Source: Casuarina equisetifolia
Taxonomy: Eukaryota; Streptophyta; Magnoliopsida; Fagales; Casuarinaceae
Length of the DNA: 64,000 nucleotides
Assembly (NCBI GenBank): GCA_028551475.1
Contig: CM052356.1
Coordinates: 27,245,884 to 27,309,883, forward strand
Direction of reading: 5' to 3'
Part shown: piece by piece, positions 12,701-26,700 of the stretch
Position numbering within the stretch: position 1 is the first letter of the stretch
Layout of the letters: each line of letters begins with the position of its first letter
The notes under the pieces: model-generated
Database searches by the model: none
Seen by the model: only the letters and a program-made list of their open reading frames with translations
What the model was told of the DNA's origin: nothing
Translations under genes and position numbers: made by a program

Positions 12701-15700
12701 AACTACGACACCAGGGGATTTATAGACAAACATCATGACAATTAGAGGCATAATTTCACATGAAAAATTCGTAAGGAACTCCAAACATACAGATCTAGCA
12801 AGACTGTTTGCCTACATACAGAATTTTCTTGTTTCCACGTTAATCTGATATATATTTCAATTTCGTGTTAAGAAACATTCTGGTAATGTTAGCTGCACAT
12901 ATCTAGATTAAATGGAGCTTTGTTTGTTTGATCTAGTAAGAGATTATTGACTACAAACAGATATTTGTTTCTGCGTATACATTTCTCTAATTATATATTT
13001 AAAATTTACGTTCAGAGGCATTCTTATGATGTTAGCTGCACATTTCAAGACTATCGTAAAAATGAGTTGATGGACATATAATATCAGCGAATGTACACAA
13101 TATTTCTGGTGTTACAGACAGAACTACGATAGGTATGAAAATCCATAGAAAAGAGAAAAGGACATGAATAGCCTGTTAGCTACAAAGAACTCTAGGCATT
13201 CACCTGAACAAACTTGGAAAATCCAGATCCAATGGGAGATCCATTGTACAAAGCCATTGAAGCCCCATTTAACAATGAAGCGTATACTAGCCAAGGACCC
13301 ATCATCCACCCGAGATTAGTGGGCCAAGAAACAACGTCACCTTTCTGGATATCCATATGGCACCATGCATCTGCAGCAGCTTTAAGCGGAGTTGCATTGG
13401 TCCATGGAATTGCCTTTGGCTCCCCTAGACCAAGAAAGAAGTTTAGTTTTTCAGCCAACAATACCTGAGATGTTGCCAGTCTCAAGGCAGAGAAAATTAG
13501 TGGGGTCAGGATCGAATCAATCCCTTTTCACCACTCAAACTGGACTAGTACAATTTTGCTGCCTCTTGCCACAAGCAGGGGCAGGGGGTTTCATATTGCT
13601 GTGCTTTGGGCAAAACTTTTGTCAATTATAGATTTATTACTCAGCTCTTATTCAAAGGGGAGGTCCAATTGAAATCTGAGTGTGAAGATTCTTTATCAAT
13701 AGTTCTTTGGACTGAAAGTATGCATATTAATTTTTCAATTGAATTAGGAACAGCAAGCATCATTTCTTCCAGTAAGAATTCTCTGTCTTAGCATTCTTAC
13801 ATCTGTACCGTAATGAAGGAGAAAGGTAATACATGGAATGACATAAAAGGTGGTTGGTTTCAGCATGCCAACATTGGCTTTTTATTCATTATGCATAACA
13901 AGACCACAAAGTGACCTGATTACACCAAACATCCTCAAATAAACTTCTCTACTAACTGCATAAAGATAAACTATATCCTAGGATAAACTACTCTATAAGA
14001 TAGACTCCTCTAACAGAAGGAATTTGCATAAACATGTCAAGTCAGTGTTGTAGTCCCCCAATTTAGCTATCCTCATTTTTAGCCAAATCTAGCTTGGAGT
14101 TTCCTTTCAGTCAATGATCATCTTGATTGGCTTGAACATAGAGGTACAAAACCTTCAATCAAGACCATTGGGTCAATTTTTCTTACTCTTTTTTTTTTTT
14201 TCTTTTCAAAAACTTCCAAAACCCTTTTAAGGCTATTAGAATCACTTCAGAGCTTTGACCATATAGCGATTCTCTCTTTTAAGCTCATGATTGCTCTGTA
14301 CGCCTTAGAAGTTGTCCAATAAAATATACAGATAAGACTCAAACCCCCTCGCTCCTCCTTCTCCTCTCTCTCTTCTTTCCTCTTTTCATGTTCCTTTTTT
14401 TTTTTTTCACAGCCCTTTGAAACAAACAGCCGGTCTTAGATTCCACTGAATCCTTCACCAGTGAAAAATGCATGAACAAATCATGCTAAGAATATCAAAT
14501 GCAATAAGTCAAAGGTAGGCAGCAAAAAGAACTAGCAATAAATTTCACAAAACCTACCTTAGAAGGAGTAGACTCACTTTGGCAACACTAACATGCCCGT
14601 CAGATTGGCATCAATGGGTGGAAAATCTCCTTAACTTCAGAAGAATTTTCAGCCAATCCAGAAGACCTTTTTACTAAAAGTTATTTTATCAAACTTCCTT
14701 CTCATATTTTCTCTAACAATTCTTTTGTACTTATTATCTGTTCCAATCTGGTGTATGCCTAACCAAAAAAATAATTGATCAAGGTCACTTGTAATCAACA
14801 CTCCAGAATAAGTTGGAGATGATGCTACTATATTTTTTGACACTACCAATAAAACAATCACAGCAGGTGCTTGCTACTAGGTGAGTAGCATCTAGCATGG
14901 GAAAATGACTCAGTTATAAGCCATCAAGAAAATTTTGATAATTTCAATCTCATACGATTTTCAAGTTATGGTACTAATTCTTTTTTTTCTTTTGAAGTAA
15001 GATGAAGATTGGCACTCAATTATCTGAAACATTAGAATTTTCAAAAGAAAAAGCAAAAGCAAAAATTAGTCCCTACTGAAAGGTCCATTTTGCAACTTAA
15101 AAGAGAAATGAAAATAAAAAAGAGTTTTCTAAGGACTTGCTTGAATCTTAAGTTACCAGTAGTTCCAGATGAGAAAAGGATGTTTGTAAATGCTTCTACC
15201 GGTTGTTCTACTGCAGCAAATTCATGATCCCTGCATATTTTGATGTGAAACATGGATTTATGAAAAAGAAAAGACAATGGCATCAGAGTGTTGAAAATGA
15301 GTCAGAAAGTAGGATGTCAAACATACACTAATATCGAAAAATTAATGGAGAGGGTAACAAGAAATTGTAGCCACCAACTCTTCTACGTATAAAATAAACT
15401 TCTAACATTTTAGAACTACATGCCCAGGGTACTTGTTACTACTGAGACATGTAGTTCCAGAAAGCTACTTGAAAGGAAAACTCTTCAAGATTTCTTTTTT
15501 GTATCTCCATATACAGGATGAGTTCTCCATCTTTTGCCTTCTGTAGTAGCTATGAAGGACAAGAACTCAGTACTCAAACTTCTTAGACCTGTTCTAATAA
15601 AGAAAACTATAACAGCCTTCTTCCGTCATCTCAGGTGAGAATGTTACAGAAACATGCTAGCTTGGACCATTGGATTCAGCACATCAATACTCCACTTATG

Positions 15701-18700
15701 ACCAAAAAGAACTTTTATTTCATTTAGAAGTCTAGATTTTCAGCTCAGCACAGAACATTGAACAAAACTACAATTCATGTAAGTGTTCTGTGTTGTCCTT
15801 CAAGTATTAATTTTATGCCATAGTTTCTTGAATGATCAATACGTATAAAATATCCCCATCCAAAATGTAAGATAAGCACGAGTAAGTACTTCCAGGCAAA
15901 ATAACTTATGCTTCAATACAAGCCATCAGTTATACTAAAACATTGCTGAGAGACAAAATATTGTTTTACTCCTTTATCAAAACTTTTAACCCTCTCCTTA
16001 TTTGTGGGTTCAAACTTCCCCTTAACAAACAAACCCAATTTGTGAATATTAATTGAGAAGAAATATGACATTATAGTCTCAATCTTTGAACTTAGAAATA
16101 TTACTTTGCACTATTTTAGATCATTAGTTGTCCTAAAAGTTTAAGCTAATAGATTCTGAAGTTATTAATTTTCTAACATGTATTAAATTATAGACTAAAA
16201 AAGATAACACTACGAAATATTCATATGAATTCATACTTGGAATCTTTGACTCTTTCTAGAAAATCACGCCAAGAAATGTCACCATCACGCAAGTTCATGC
16301 TGAAGCCAGAACCTCTGGTCGGGATAACAATTGCCATAGGTGACTGAGCCTCCACAATTCTACTGCAGGATTGAAAATAAACTGTTAGGTAGATTGTCAC
16401 AAAAAGCAAATTACAAAGCAGATAGTTGACCAAAGGGTAAGAATAATCAAAACTTCACCTGTACAATGGTAGGCTTTTCTTGCCACGAATAATCAAATCC
16501 TGAAAGAATGACAAATTCATTGGAGAAAGAAGATGACTAAGACAGTAAAAAGTGCATTGAAATGGGGGCAGCATTGAATATCTGGAATCCGGAGATATAA
16601 AAACTAATTTTGATACCTTGTACTAAGAAAAGCTTTAGAAGCTACATATCGCAGAGATAACAAAATAGAGATTAAAGAAGAAAGAAAGCACTCAACAATA
16701 GGCTCATTCTTTATCATGGAATGATAGAGGAGTAACCCTTAAACATATCTTACTGAAATCTGCCACATCTTTAGGCAAAACTCATAAATAGTACCTTGAA
16801 TTTTAGAGGAGACCTTCTAGTAAAATAAGCATTTGAGGATGCAATAAAAGCATAAAGTTCCATAATTTCAAAAAGTCCTTTTTTTTCACATCATGCAGCA
16901 TGAACAGGTCCCAAAAATAAATGTGTGAGAGAACAAGTTTAATTTCCCCACAAAAGGAAAAGACGGGAAGGATAATAACCTGAGTAAATATGGCTTTTGC
17001 TTTTGATATTCTCAGTCTTGTCGATATTTCAGTTGGAGCAAAACTATCAGCTATTGACACAACTACATGACCTGCCAAAACAATAGCTAAGTAGATAACC
17101 ACGGAATTGACATCCATCGGCATGTCAATTGCAATGGCACATCCTTTGTCCAAGCCCAGTGTTACGATTGCATGGGCAACTAACCTAGAAAATGCAGAGC
17201 CCAGAGAACATTTGAGTTAAAAATATTCAGGGATAGAATGGCTGAAGGAAAATAAAATTAAAAAAGATATATTATAAGTCAAACACACTACTATTCAACA
17301 GAGTAGATATAGAATAATGTCGCCATGGAAGTCTTCCACCCAATCCTTCTGGTGGACTTAATCATTTCAAAATCCAGAATGCTTCATTCAAACAGTAATA
17401 TTACTCATTACAAAAAATTTAGTTAAATAACTTGACAAACTTCCTAAATACAAGATGAACACAAGCTTTTACAATTACCAAATTAAAGCATGCTAAATCT
17501 ATCTTGCCACAAGAAAATCAAGTTATGTGTCTGGTGATATTAATTAAACACAAGTTCCACAAAAGCAACATGGTATTTTTTGAATGAACACGTACTGATG
17601 AAATTAAAATAAGCTATGAAGACTTTGCAACACTAAGGTTTAACAAAAACCTGAAACTGTTTCAAGTACTAGATCTACAGAAGATAGCCGTTTCAGTGAA
17701 TAATCGGAACATGCAAACCATACATGGTCCATTCTGCAACATCTAGAGAAGATAACTTCCTACTCTGAAACATTTTATAATCTGTTGTTAAAAGAGAAAT
17801 ATGTTGTAGAAGAAAGCATATGAGACCTTTGATAGAAATAGAACCCCAGAACTACCCACATAGACAAATGGCATGCCACCAAGCTGCAAGAAGAGACTAA
17901 TATAATGACTGCAAAGGGTAAGAGCAACCCCCTATGCAGCAGATATCTATCAGTTTATATCCATGTCTTTGACCATATCACGACATACATTTTTGGAAGA
18001 ATTTACTTAGCACTGTACAAACAAATTATAGCATATTATAAGTGCCTTCAACTAAATTGGATGAAAAGCAGCATACCAAACTTCTGCACGAAATTCCCTA
18101 AGCGTCATCGTTTGTACCGGAAGATTATCATCTCCTTCATCACGCCATATTACCACTATATCATCCAAACTTCTCTTGTGATTTAACGTCAAGCAATTCT
18201 CAGCCGGATTCAAATATGCTCCATAAAGCCACTGACCACCCGGGAATGACAAATTGCTATCCCCAAAGGGACTATCACGTAAGATACATTGGGGAGGCAC
18301 AGAAAAAGATATGCTCATTTCATCCAGTATGGTTTTCCAATAAACCTAAGAAACAAAGGACAGAAAGACAGATAAACAAAAAGGTCATTGCTCAGTTCCA
18401 CTTGAGAGGTTCAAAATCAAAACTACCTCCGGGTTTGAGACTGAAAATTCCTGAAAGTCAGGGAAGCTTGATATTGGATCCTTATATTTTGAACCCAAAA
18501 ACTCTCTTCCCCTTCTCTCTAATAGCTGGCCAATATTTGTTGACTTCGCAATTTCCCTGGTGAAGCAATAACCAAATTCTGGATATAAGGAATTCCACAT
18601 CCATCCCATTTGTTTTCTACACGGAGTATCAATAGCAGTTGTATGTACTCACACGCACACAAATGCACTACTACATCATAAAAACGAAGAGACAAAACTC

Positions 18701-19438
18701 TACATACACCCGTATGCATAGACACATCCTTTAATAGTCCATGGATGACGAACTTTGTTTCAAGATATCCAAATGAAACAACTTAGTTAGAGTTGAATCC
18801 ATAAAACTTATTGTTAAAACCATTCTTACCCAAAAGTAACTCGAGTAAAGAAATCTTTTTTACTTACAAAGATAACTCAAGTATCCCATGAGAAAATTTA
18901 TTCCTATAAAAAATTGAATCTAGAATAGAAGATTTTTTTTAGATTATAACAGGAAGTAGATCAAATGAAACTTAAGTTACACCGTTTTTCACATTTATTC
19001 ACATAACCAACGTCTTTCTTTCTACACAGCACATTCAACATTAATGTCAGCAAGCAAAACAAGTAAGATCCTGAGGTGGTAACGCTTTGTTTCGATCCCA
19101 ATTAAAAGCTCTGTCTATATGAAATTTTCAGCGGAAACAAACAGACTTTAAAGAGTCATAATCAAGGCCAGTAGGAGAGCATACGGATCAGGGATCCAAG
19201 CGGGCGGGTCGGGGCCGAAGTCCTTGTAGCAACAGTAGTACATCATCTTGTGGAAGGAGAAGGGTAGGTCAGGGGTGAGCAGACGCTTGGAGATATTCCA
19301 CCATGTATCTGGATTGGCAGGTCCGTGAATTCGGATGATCTCAGTGAGCCTTCCATGGAGGTCCTCTGCAAGCTCCGGTGAAATCCCCTGCTCTTCGATG
19401 TCCGACCTTGTGACACTATCTAGGGCCTTGTAAGCCAT
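9797..19438 (-). CDS. AAE18: Acyl-activating enzyme 17/18-like, peroxisomal (tandem copy 1)
   Basis: Fourteen coding exons on the minus strand: 19438-19185, 18556-18427, 18345-18077, 17184-16980, 16499-16459, 16362-16237, 15230-15157, 13424-13204, 12006-11912, 11764-11548, 11273-11148, 11033-10935, 10215-10003 and 9907-9797. All phases agree and give 726 residues, the usual length. The family activates carboxylic acids to acyl-CoA through an acyl-AMP; Arabidopsis AAE18 is peroxisomal and acts on 2,4-DB. Seen motifs: P-loop SSGTTGEPK at about 362-370, CFGSTGEAS at 473-481, [10 protein letters not shown] near 501, [13 protein letters not shown] at 607-619, and the C-terminal catalytic lysine in NKVMRR (K707). 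The N-terminal 150 residues (MAYKALDSV...) are the extension special to AAE17/18. The last residues NPKL end in PKL, a weaker PTS1-like tripeptide. The largest intron (13425-15156) holds T-tracts but no gene. Which of AAE17 or AAE18 it matches is not resolved. Confidence 0.92.
11074..11145. repeat. 36-bp tandem duplication touching the exon 11 splice donor of copy 1
   Basis: Two adjacent 36-base units start at 11074 and 11110 (both begin AACCAAACTATTATAAAG) and differ at one internal base and the last two bases. The array ends directly beside the donor GT at 11147-11146 of exon 11. I did not see the array in the matching intron of copy 2, so it probably arose after the gene duplication. Confidence 0.75.
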
Positions 19439-20770
19439 CGCTCTCTCTCACTCCCTCTCTGTGAGCTTCCGAAGAGTGTGCAAGAGAGAGTTTAAACCCA
19501 ACACGACAACAAACCCCTCCAAGAACGTGAAGCGACAACCAAACGCAATCCGAAATCGTTAGTTTACTTTCTTTGACTGCATGGTAACATCCTATAACAA
19601 CTCTTTATCTTTTATTGCTCACATCTTTCCATAATTTTCTGAAAGATAAAGAATGTTATTAAATGTTTTGATTCCCTCTCACGCAATCCTGAGGATGATG
19701 ACAGAACCGTGACATTGTGGTGCGGAGACGACAGTTGTAAGTGTAGAGAAGCCGGGATACTGTGTTGTGAAACGAAAGCTCAACCTCCACGAACCGGACC
19801 ACTGACCCTGGATGTCAGTGACGGGAGAATCCGTATAAAGTTGCTGTTCCAATCTTGCAGGAAGGAGAAAAAAGAGAAAAAAAAAAAACTATATAAATGG
19901 TGAGCCCAGTTAATAAAGATTTCAATCCTGAAGTTCGACATATGTGTGTGTGTGAATTGAGTATGTGAGTTGTAATATTTAAAAATAATAATTTTAAAAA
20001 AGTTAATATTAAATTCCAAAAGTGAATCGTCAAAAATGCCATTCCTACACGGGAGAATTTCTTAGTGGGCCTTTTTAGAGGACCGATTCTTGTAGAAGAT
20101 TTTTTGGGTTTTTGAATGTAAATTGGAGAAGATTTCTTCGAGTTCTCAAGGAAATTGTTCAATCATAGAGGGACGTTAATTGTCATTTTATTAGCGAATC
20201 TTTGACAAGCAAAACCCACACTGTTGGAATAATGGTGATGGTGGAATTCCATTCTGAGGCTCAAGATCTGCTTGAGATGGTGACTTCATGAGTTCTTCAA
20301 CAAGAATAACTCCCATGTGTGTTCTTAGATGTCTTTCAATGTTACTTCATCATTTTGTCTTTTTCATCTTTGTGGTCTTTGATTGAATGGCAAAGTATGT
20401 TTGAGTGGATATTCTAGATGTAGAGGCTTAAGAAACCATGCATGATTTTTACTAGTCAAATCACAGCGCTGCTAAGAACTATGAAGGAACGGAAAGGAAG
20501 AGAAAAACCACTTTTACTTTGGTTTAGAAAGACAAATGGATCTACTGATTATTTGGGCTGAGAGATTATACACATTATTCAGGAGCTTTTCAGTTCACCC
20601 CAAATATTATTCAGAGTAGATCTACTGATTCTAAACACAAAAATGAAATTTTAAGAGCAGTAAACAAGCTCTTATTTAACATCTATTATTGGCCAGGTCG
20701 TTTGGACAAAGAGTTCCTTCTGCATAAATCTCAGATTTGAACAGAGCTGAGTATGAATAACCTGCGTCCA
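19439..20770. other. Spacer between the two tandem acyl-activating enzyme genes (promoter of copy 1)
   Basis: About 1.3 kb separates the ATG of copy 1 from the stop codon of copy 2. It must hold the copy 1 promoter and the copy 2 3' UTR. The 5' leader of copy 1 is GA-rich on the coding strand (GAGAGAGAGCG before the ATG). A-tracts lie near 19879-19888. No other gene is seen. Confidence 0.5.
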
Positions 20771-23700
20771 TCACAACCTTGAATTTTGGTCAAGTTGGGC
20801 AAACTGCTGCCGTAGAACCCTTCTCATAACCTTACTGGTTGCAGTTCTTGGAAGAGATGAGAGCGGCACGACCCGAGAAACCTATGCATTTGAGTATAGA
20901 AGTTAGCAAGTCTGGGCAAGAAGTGAGCCATGTTTTGACTCAAACTCTCTTTGTAGGAAGCAAGCATCAATACCCTGAACAAAGGGTTTAGTTTTTTCTG
21001 GATCGCTGAATTGAAAGATATCTTCAACTGATTTAAGTTGGCGTTCATGTTATCTGAACCCTTGAATACAGCAGCAATTACTAACTGCTCAGGTCCTCCT
21101 CCAGCAGGCGGCACCCCAATGGCAGCTGTCTCAAGGATATCGCTATGGATTCCATTACAGATTCTTTCTATTTCAACCGAACTCACCTGCCAAAAACCAA
21201 AGGATTTGCTTGGAGCAGACCACATAATTGAATCACTAAAGTACAAATGAAAAAGAATCTTTATATTAACTAGATGTCAAATGTAGATTCTGTAATAACA
21301 ATGCAAATGTGGATCAAGCATCATTATCTCCAGAGAAAAAGGGCAATAATTCAACTTCTTCTTCATGTATAAGCGAAGATATTTGCCAAAACAGAAAGTT
21401 GCAATCACGTACATGCAAGCACTATATTGACTTCAGAAAAACTAATTTGACAACTTTATAAGAAACCCAGAGAAGGAAAAGAAGTAATTTAGACATAAAC
21501 ATAACCCAGAGAAGGAAAAGAGGAAACAAAAATAGCAATTTTTAACAAAAACAGGCTCAACAAAGCACCCTTATACATTAGATAATCAAATCACTTGAAC
21601 GCCATAACCAGGCTAATTTTTTAACTAATTAACAAGCTAAAGGCAAATCTTCAAATTATATTATCCAAAATCAGTTTAATCATGCAGAAGTGACTCTTGC
21701 AGTAATTTAAATGGAATATGTGCGAAGGGTGTAACTCCGCGGACAAATGTAAAGCGAGGGCAACTCACTCCCTTACAATCTTGAGAACAAAATCGCAAAG
21801 AATACATTAACACTTAGAAGTCTCTCTAACTGAGGCATGATGCCCTTGCCCAGCTCATTTCCTGAGCTAATCTTGTCCATTTGTTTCTCCCAAAGGATCA
21901 AATAAGTGTTAAATAAGATCTGACAATGGACTTGCGCAAGTAAGCAGATCACATTCCACCAGACATAATGCATACCTTGATACCTCCAAGATTCATTGTG
22001 TCATCTGCCCGGCCATGCGCATGATAGTAGCCTCTAGAAGTACGCTCAAACACATCCCCATGCCTCCTCAGAACCTGCATAAAGGAAGCTCAAATGAAAA
22101 ATTCAAGAAGCAAGACACTAGCCCAAGGCAAAGATCAATAAGTATTCGCTTACCCTTCCCTTCCAGAAGGGCATTCCCTTAAAGTAGACAGCATGATGGT
22201 TAGCATTCAGCAGTGTATTAGAAGCCCCAAAAATAAGGGGGTAAATCGCCAGTTCACCAATTGCTGGTACATTCTCTGGCTATAATAGACAAAAACAAAG
22301 GATCATTATATGTACCTTTTGTCACAATAATTTTAAAAATGATGGATCAATTACCATATGAAATAGCCAAGTTGATTTTGGAATGAATATATGGAAAATC
22401 ACAACGAGAGGCCACTCAAAGTATTGAGAGTTAATGTATAGCAACTTGCATATGCATAGTATATTAAACAAAATTATCAAGGCAACTATAGCCAAGTTAA
22501 CTATTCTTTCGCTCAAGACTAAGCTTATTTAGTTCTTACAAGGGGATAACCATCATTGCCAAGGATAAATATACGGCAACCCATAGCCGGTGTGCTGAAA
22601 GCAGCCAATGACTGAGCCTGCAACAATGAACCACAAATAAATCCACCACCAATCTCCGTACCACCACAAAGTTCAATGACAGGCTTGTAGCGAGCTCTCC
22701 CCATCAGCCATAGGTACTCATCAACATTAGATGCCTCACCAGAGGATCCGAAGCAACTATCAGAAAATAAGAAATAACGCTAAATAACGCTTAAAAAAGC
22801 CAAACTTGGATGACAAACATCCTACTTTCAATAAGGAAAAACACATAATCGGATGTTAATGTAAAATGATGAAGGGTAATAACTATGATTTACACCCACC
22901 GGATGGCAGACCAATCATAGCCAGCTGTAATATTTGTACTTTTCCATGTGCGGACAATACTGGGGACAACACCAAGCACGGTAACTTTAGCATCCTAGCA
23001 CATTGAGAGTACTTCCATGAAGAGAAAATATGAAAAGAGGAAATAGTAATAAATTATCACACAAATACATCAGGAATCCTTAATCAAGATGCAATAAATG
23101 CGACTTCCACTTACTGGGTGTTACTTAGGTTTCTTTTTAAGTCCTGGTGCAGTTATTTTTTGTCTTCTTGATAAGTCAAAAGAACAGTTTTAACATAGAG
23201 AAGTACGAAACTTTAATCTATATACACAGATGCCGTGGTAAAGGTTGCCTCTCTTTCAAAACATCTTGCTAACCCTGCCCTGGATCAAGTTCCCCCTATG
23301 CCCATCATGCTCGCCAAAAAACTGACCCATGGCATCCCATTTACGAAACATTTTTTTATATCTATTCTATCTTAAACTCAGTAGATTGTCCATCGATGGA
23401 ATGGAGGGCAGAGTCAATGACACTCACTCAGAAACCTGGCAATTTTTATTTTTCTTTCTGTAGTAAATCTGCATATGCAGCCAAGAGGACTATACCACCT
23501 ATCTCACCCACACATCAGGCTTATGGAACTGGAGGAACCATTTGGCCCAAAAGGTCAATGGCTTGAATATTTGGCATTTGATCATCGAGAGGTGGAGATC
23601 CAGTCACCACAGGCCATTCGGTTATTTAACGGTATAAGAACAGCAACAATAAATCAGGAGATCTACATGCCCACATCACCAAAAAAAAAAAAAAAGGAAG

Positions 23701-26700
23701 CAGAATTTCAGAGAAAATGATAGATAAAAACCATTCAAAAAAAAAAAAAAAATGAAGATCAGAGGTGTTCTTATTATGTTAGTATGTACATTTACACTGT
23801 TGTCGTATCAGTTGATCAGCCTATTATAACATCTGCACACTTTTGATAACACACTCAGGAGTGATAGAAGCACAAACCTACTAAAAAGAATAAAAAGTAG
23901 AAATAAGCTTTAACTACACAGGTGTTCACCTGAACAAATTTGGCGAATCCAGAACCAAGAGGAGATCCATTATACAATGCTATGGAAGCCCCATTAAGCA
24001 ATGAAGAATATATTAGCCAAGGACCCATCATCCACCCAAGATTAGTGGGCCAAGCAAAAATATCTCCTTTATGGATGTCCAAGTGGCACCATGCATCTGC
24101 AGCAGCTTTGAAAGGAGTTGTGTTGGTCCACGGAATTGCCTTTGGCTCCCCTACACCAGAAAAATAACTGCAGTTAAGCATTTCAGCTGACATGATATGA
24201 TCTGTTGCTATATCGGAGGCAGTAAAAGCATAGTATGTTATGTAATTGAGTCAATCTTCTCCTAGATTCCGCTTAACTAGATAGCAATGTGCTTCCTCGT
24301 GCTTTAAGGGGTAAAAACCAAAAACAGTGGCAAATTTCTGCAACTTGGGAGCGAACTTAGCATTCATTCTAGAATTATTAGTTGGCAAAGTACAAATTCA
24401 AATGACAGGACTGATTAAAAATTAGAATTGTAAAGTTTCATCCTTGACAATTTTAAGGCTTAAAGCATAATGCCGTGCATGTCAATTTTGGAAAATGGAA
24501 ATTATGGATAGAAAGGATGAGTTCTTCTGGCTCAAATGCTGTGTTAGCATGGTTACATCCATTCTAGACTAATGGAATCTGAATCAACAGGTTCAAATGG
24601 AAACACTACTGCTTAAGAGATGTGAGACTCCCATAGCTAGCCTTCCCTGTTAGCTTAGGGTTCTCCTTCCACTTTACACATATGTGAATGCTATGCATGC
24701 ATGTATATATATTTTGCATTTAATGACTAAAGTGCCTCTTTAAGTAGAGTTTTAATAACGTAGGAACTCCTCTCCTAAGTTCCAAATCAAATATTTAGAC
24801 TTGTATCACACTATGCACTTTTCTCCTATACCACACCTTGGTTTCTACACAGAAACCAAGATATGGCATACGCAGATATGGCCATCTCACTTGCAGTCAA
24901 CAAAACCGGAGTAATTCAGGGACAACACTGCTATATATTTATCTCCACTCGTCAGGCATTTATTTTGAAGGTAACTGACATTCAGTATGAAAAAAAAGCC
25001 TCTCGGCTATGAACCATCAGAAAAATTTTGACTATCCAAATATTTATTAGGTTTTCAAGTTACAATACCAGTTTCGGAGGAGCATGAAGATCAGCACTAA
25101 ATTTGAAAACCTAGAACTTTCAGAAGTAAACCATCCGCCCTTCCAGAAAATTTGATTTTGCAATGATATAAATTGAAATAAAAAGATAGAGAAAGCTTTT
25201 TGAGGATCAGCTTTAAGTTTAAGTTACCTGTAGTTCCAGATGAGAAAAGGATATTCGTAAATGCTTCTACTGATTGTTCCACTGCACAAAATTCACGTTC
25301 CCTGCATAATTTGGTGTGAAAGAAAGGGGAAAAAAAAGGAAAAAAAAAAAAAAGAGAAGCAATGGTACCAATTGAAAAATCAAATGTTGAATACATCCAG
25401 TCCATTGTTATAAAAAAGTAATATTAGTTGATTAAGCAACTAAAGAACAGAACAAGAAGTCATTGCTACCAACTCTTATGCATATTAACAATATTTATCA
25501 CATCTTTATTTGCCCAGAGTGTGTTACTACCAAGGCACGTAGTTTTGAAGCTACGAAAAAGGGAAACTGTTCAAGATTGATTTTAGTATCTCCACATACA
25601 GGGTGAGTTTTCCTTTGTTTTCCTTCCACAGTTAGTAGGAAGGGACAAGACTTCAGAACTCTAAATTCGTGTCTATTATGATACAGAAAGTTCAACATCA
25701 CCTAACAACCTTCTCCTGTCAACCCAGGAAAAGATATTACATGGAACATGACAGCTCGGGGCATTTAGATTAATGCCAAGTGAAATATTTTTTCAAAGAA
25801 GTATGGGAAAGAAAATTCAGTGAAGTGTTCTCTGACATCATGGTTCAAGTGTCAAAATAGCATGCTAAAGGTTCACAAATAATGTATAGCTATGAAATTT
25901 TACCCATCCAAACTGTAAGGCAAGGAGAAGTAGAACACTTCAAGGCAAGAGAATTATGGTTTAGTACCAGCTACATGTGGCTCATAAGTTCTGCTGACAT
26001 GGGGTGGAAATGATCATGGATATTATGTTATAGCTTAAAATAAATGCAGAAAAAGATATCAAGATGAAGTGCATACTTGAAACCTTCAACTCTTCCGAGA
26101 AAATCATGCCAAGATATGTCACAATCCCGCAATTTCATGCTGAAGCTAGAGCCTCTTGAGGGAATAACAATTGCCATAGGCGACTGCGCCTCTACAATTC
26201 TACTGCAGTACTAAAAATACAGTGTTAGGATGATCGCAACGGAAAAGCAAATAGAAAAAGGAAAGTTTTCTTGTAAGTGAAAGAAACAAAAAAAAAAGAA
26301 GGAAAAAACTTCACCTGTACAATGGCAGACTTTTGTTTCCACGAATAATCAAATCCTGAAAAAATGAAAACAGTTTGAAGAAAAAGGATGACTAAGCAAG
26401 TCAAAAATATTAATTTGGGGAAGGACACAACCTTCAGTCCCAATTCATGAAAACTAACTTTGACCTATTGAACTAAGAAACAAGTGTGTGGAAGCTATAA
26501 AACTTACAGATTAAGGAAGTAAACAAAAAAATAAAGGAATAACCTTGAAGCAAGTCATCTTACCGAATGCAGCCATGTCTTCAGGCATACGCACAAGAAT
26601 AGTGCTTGAATTGCAGAGAAATATTTCAATTAAAATACACATTTGAAAGTGGAATAAGAGTAGGAGTTCCACAAATTATTCTAATGTACTGCAGCATAGA

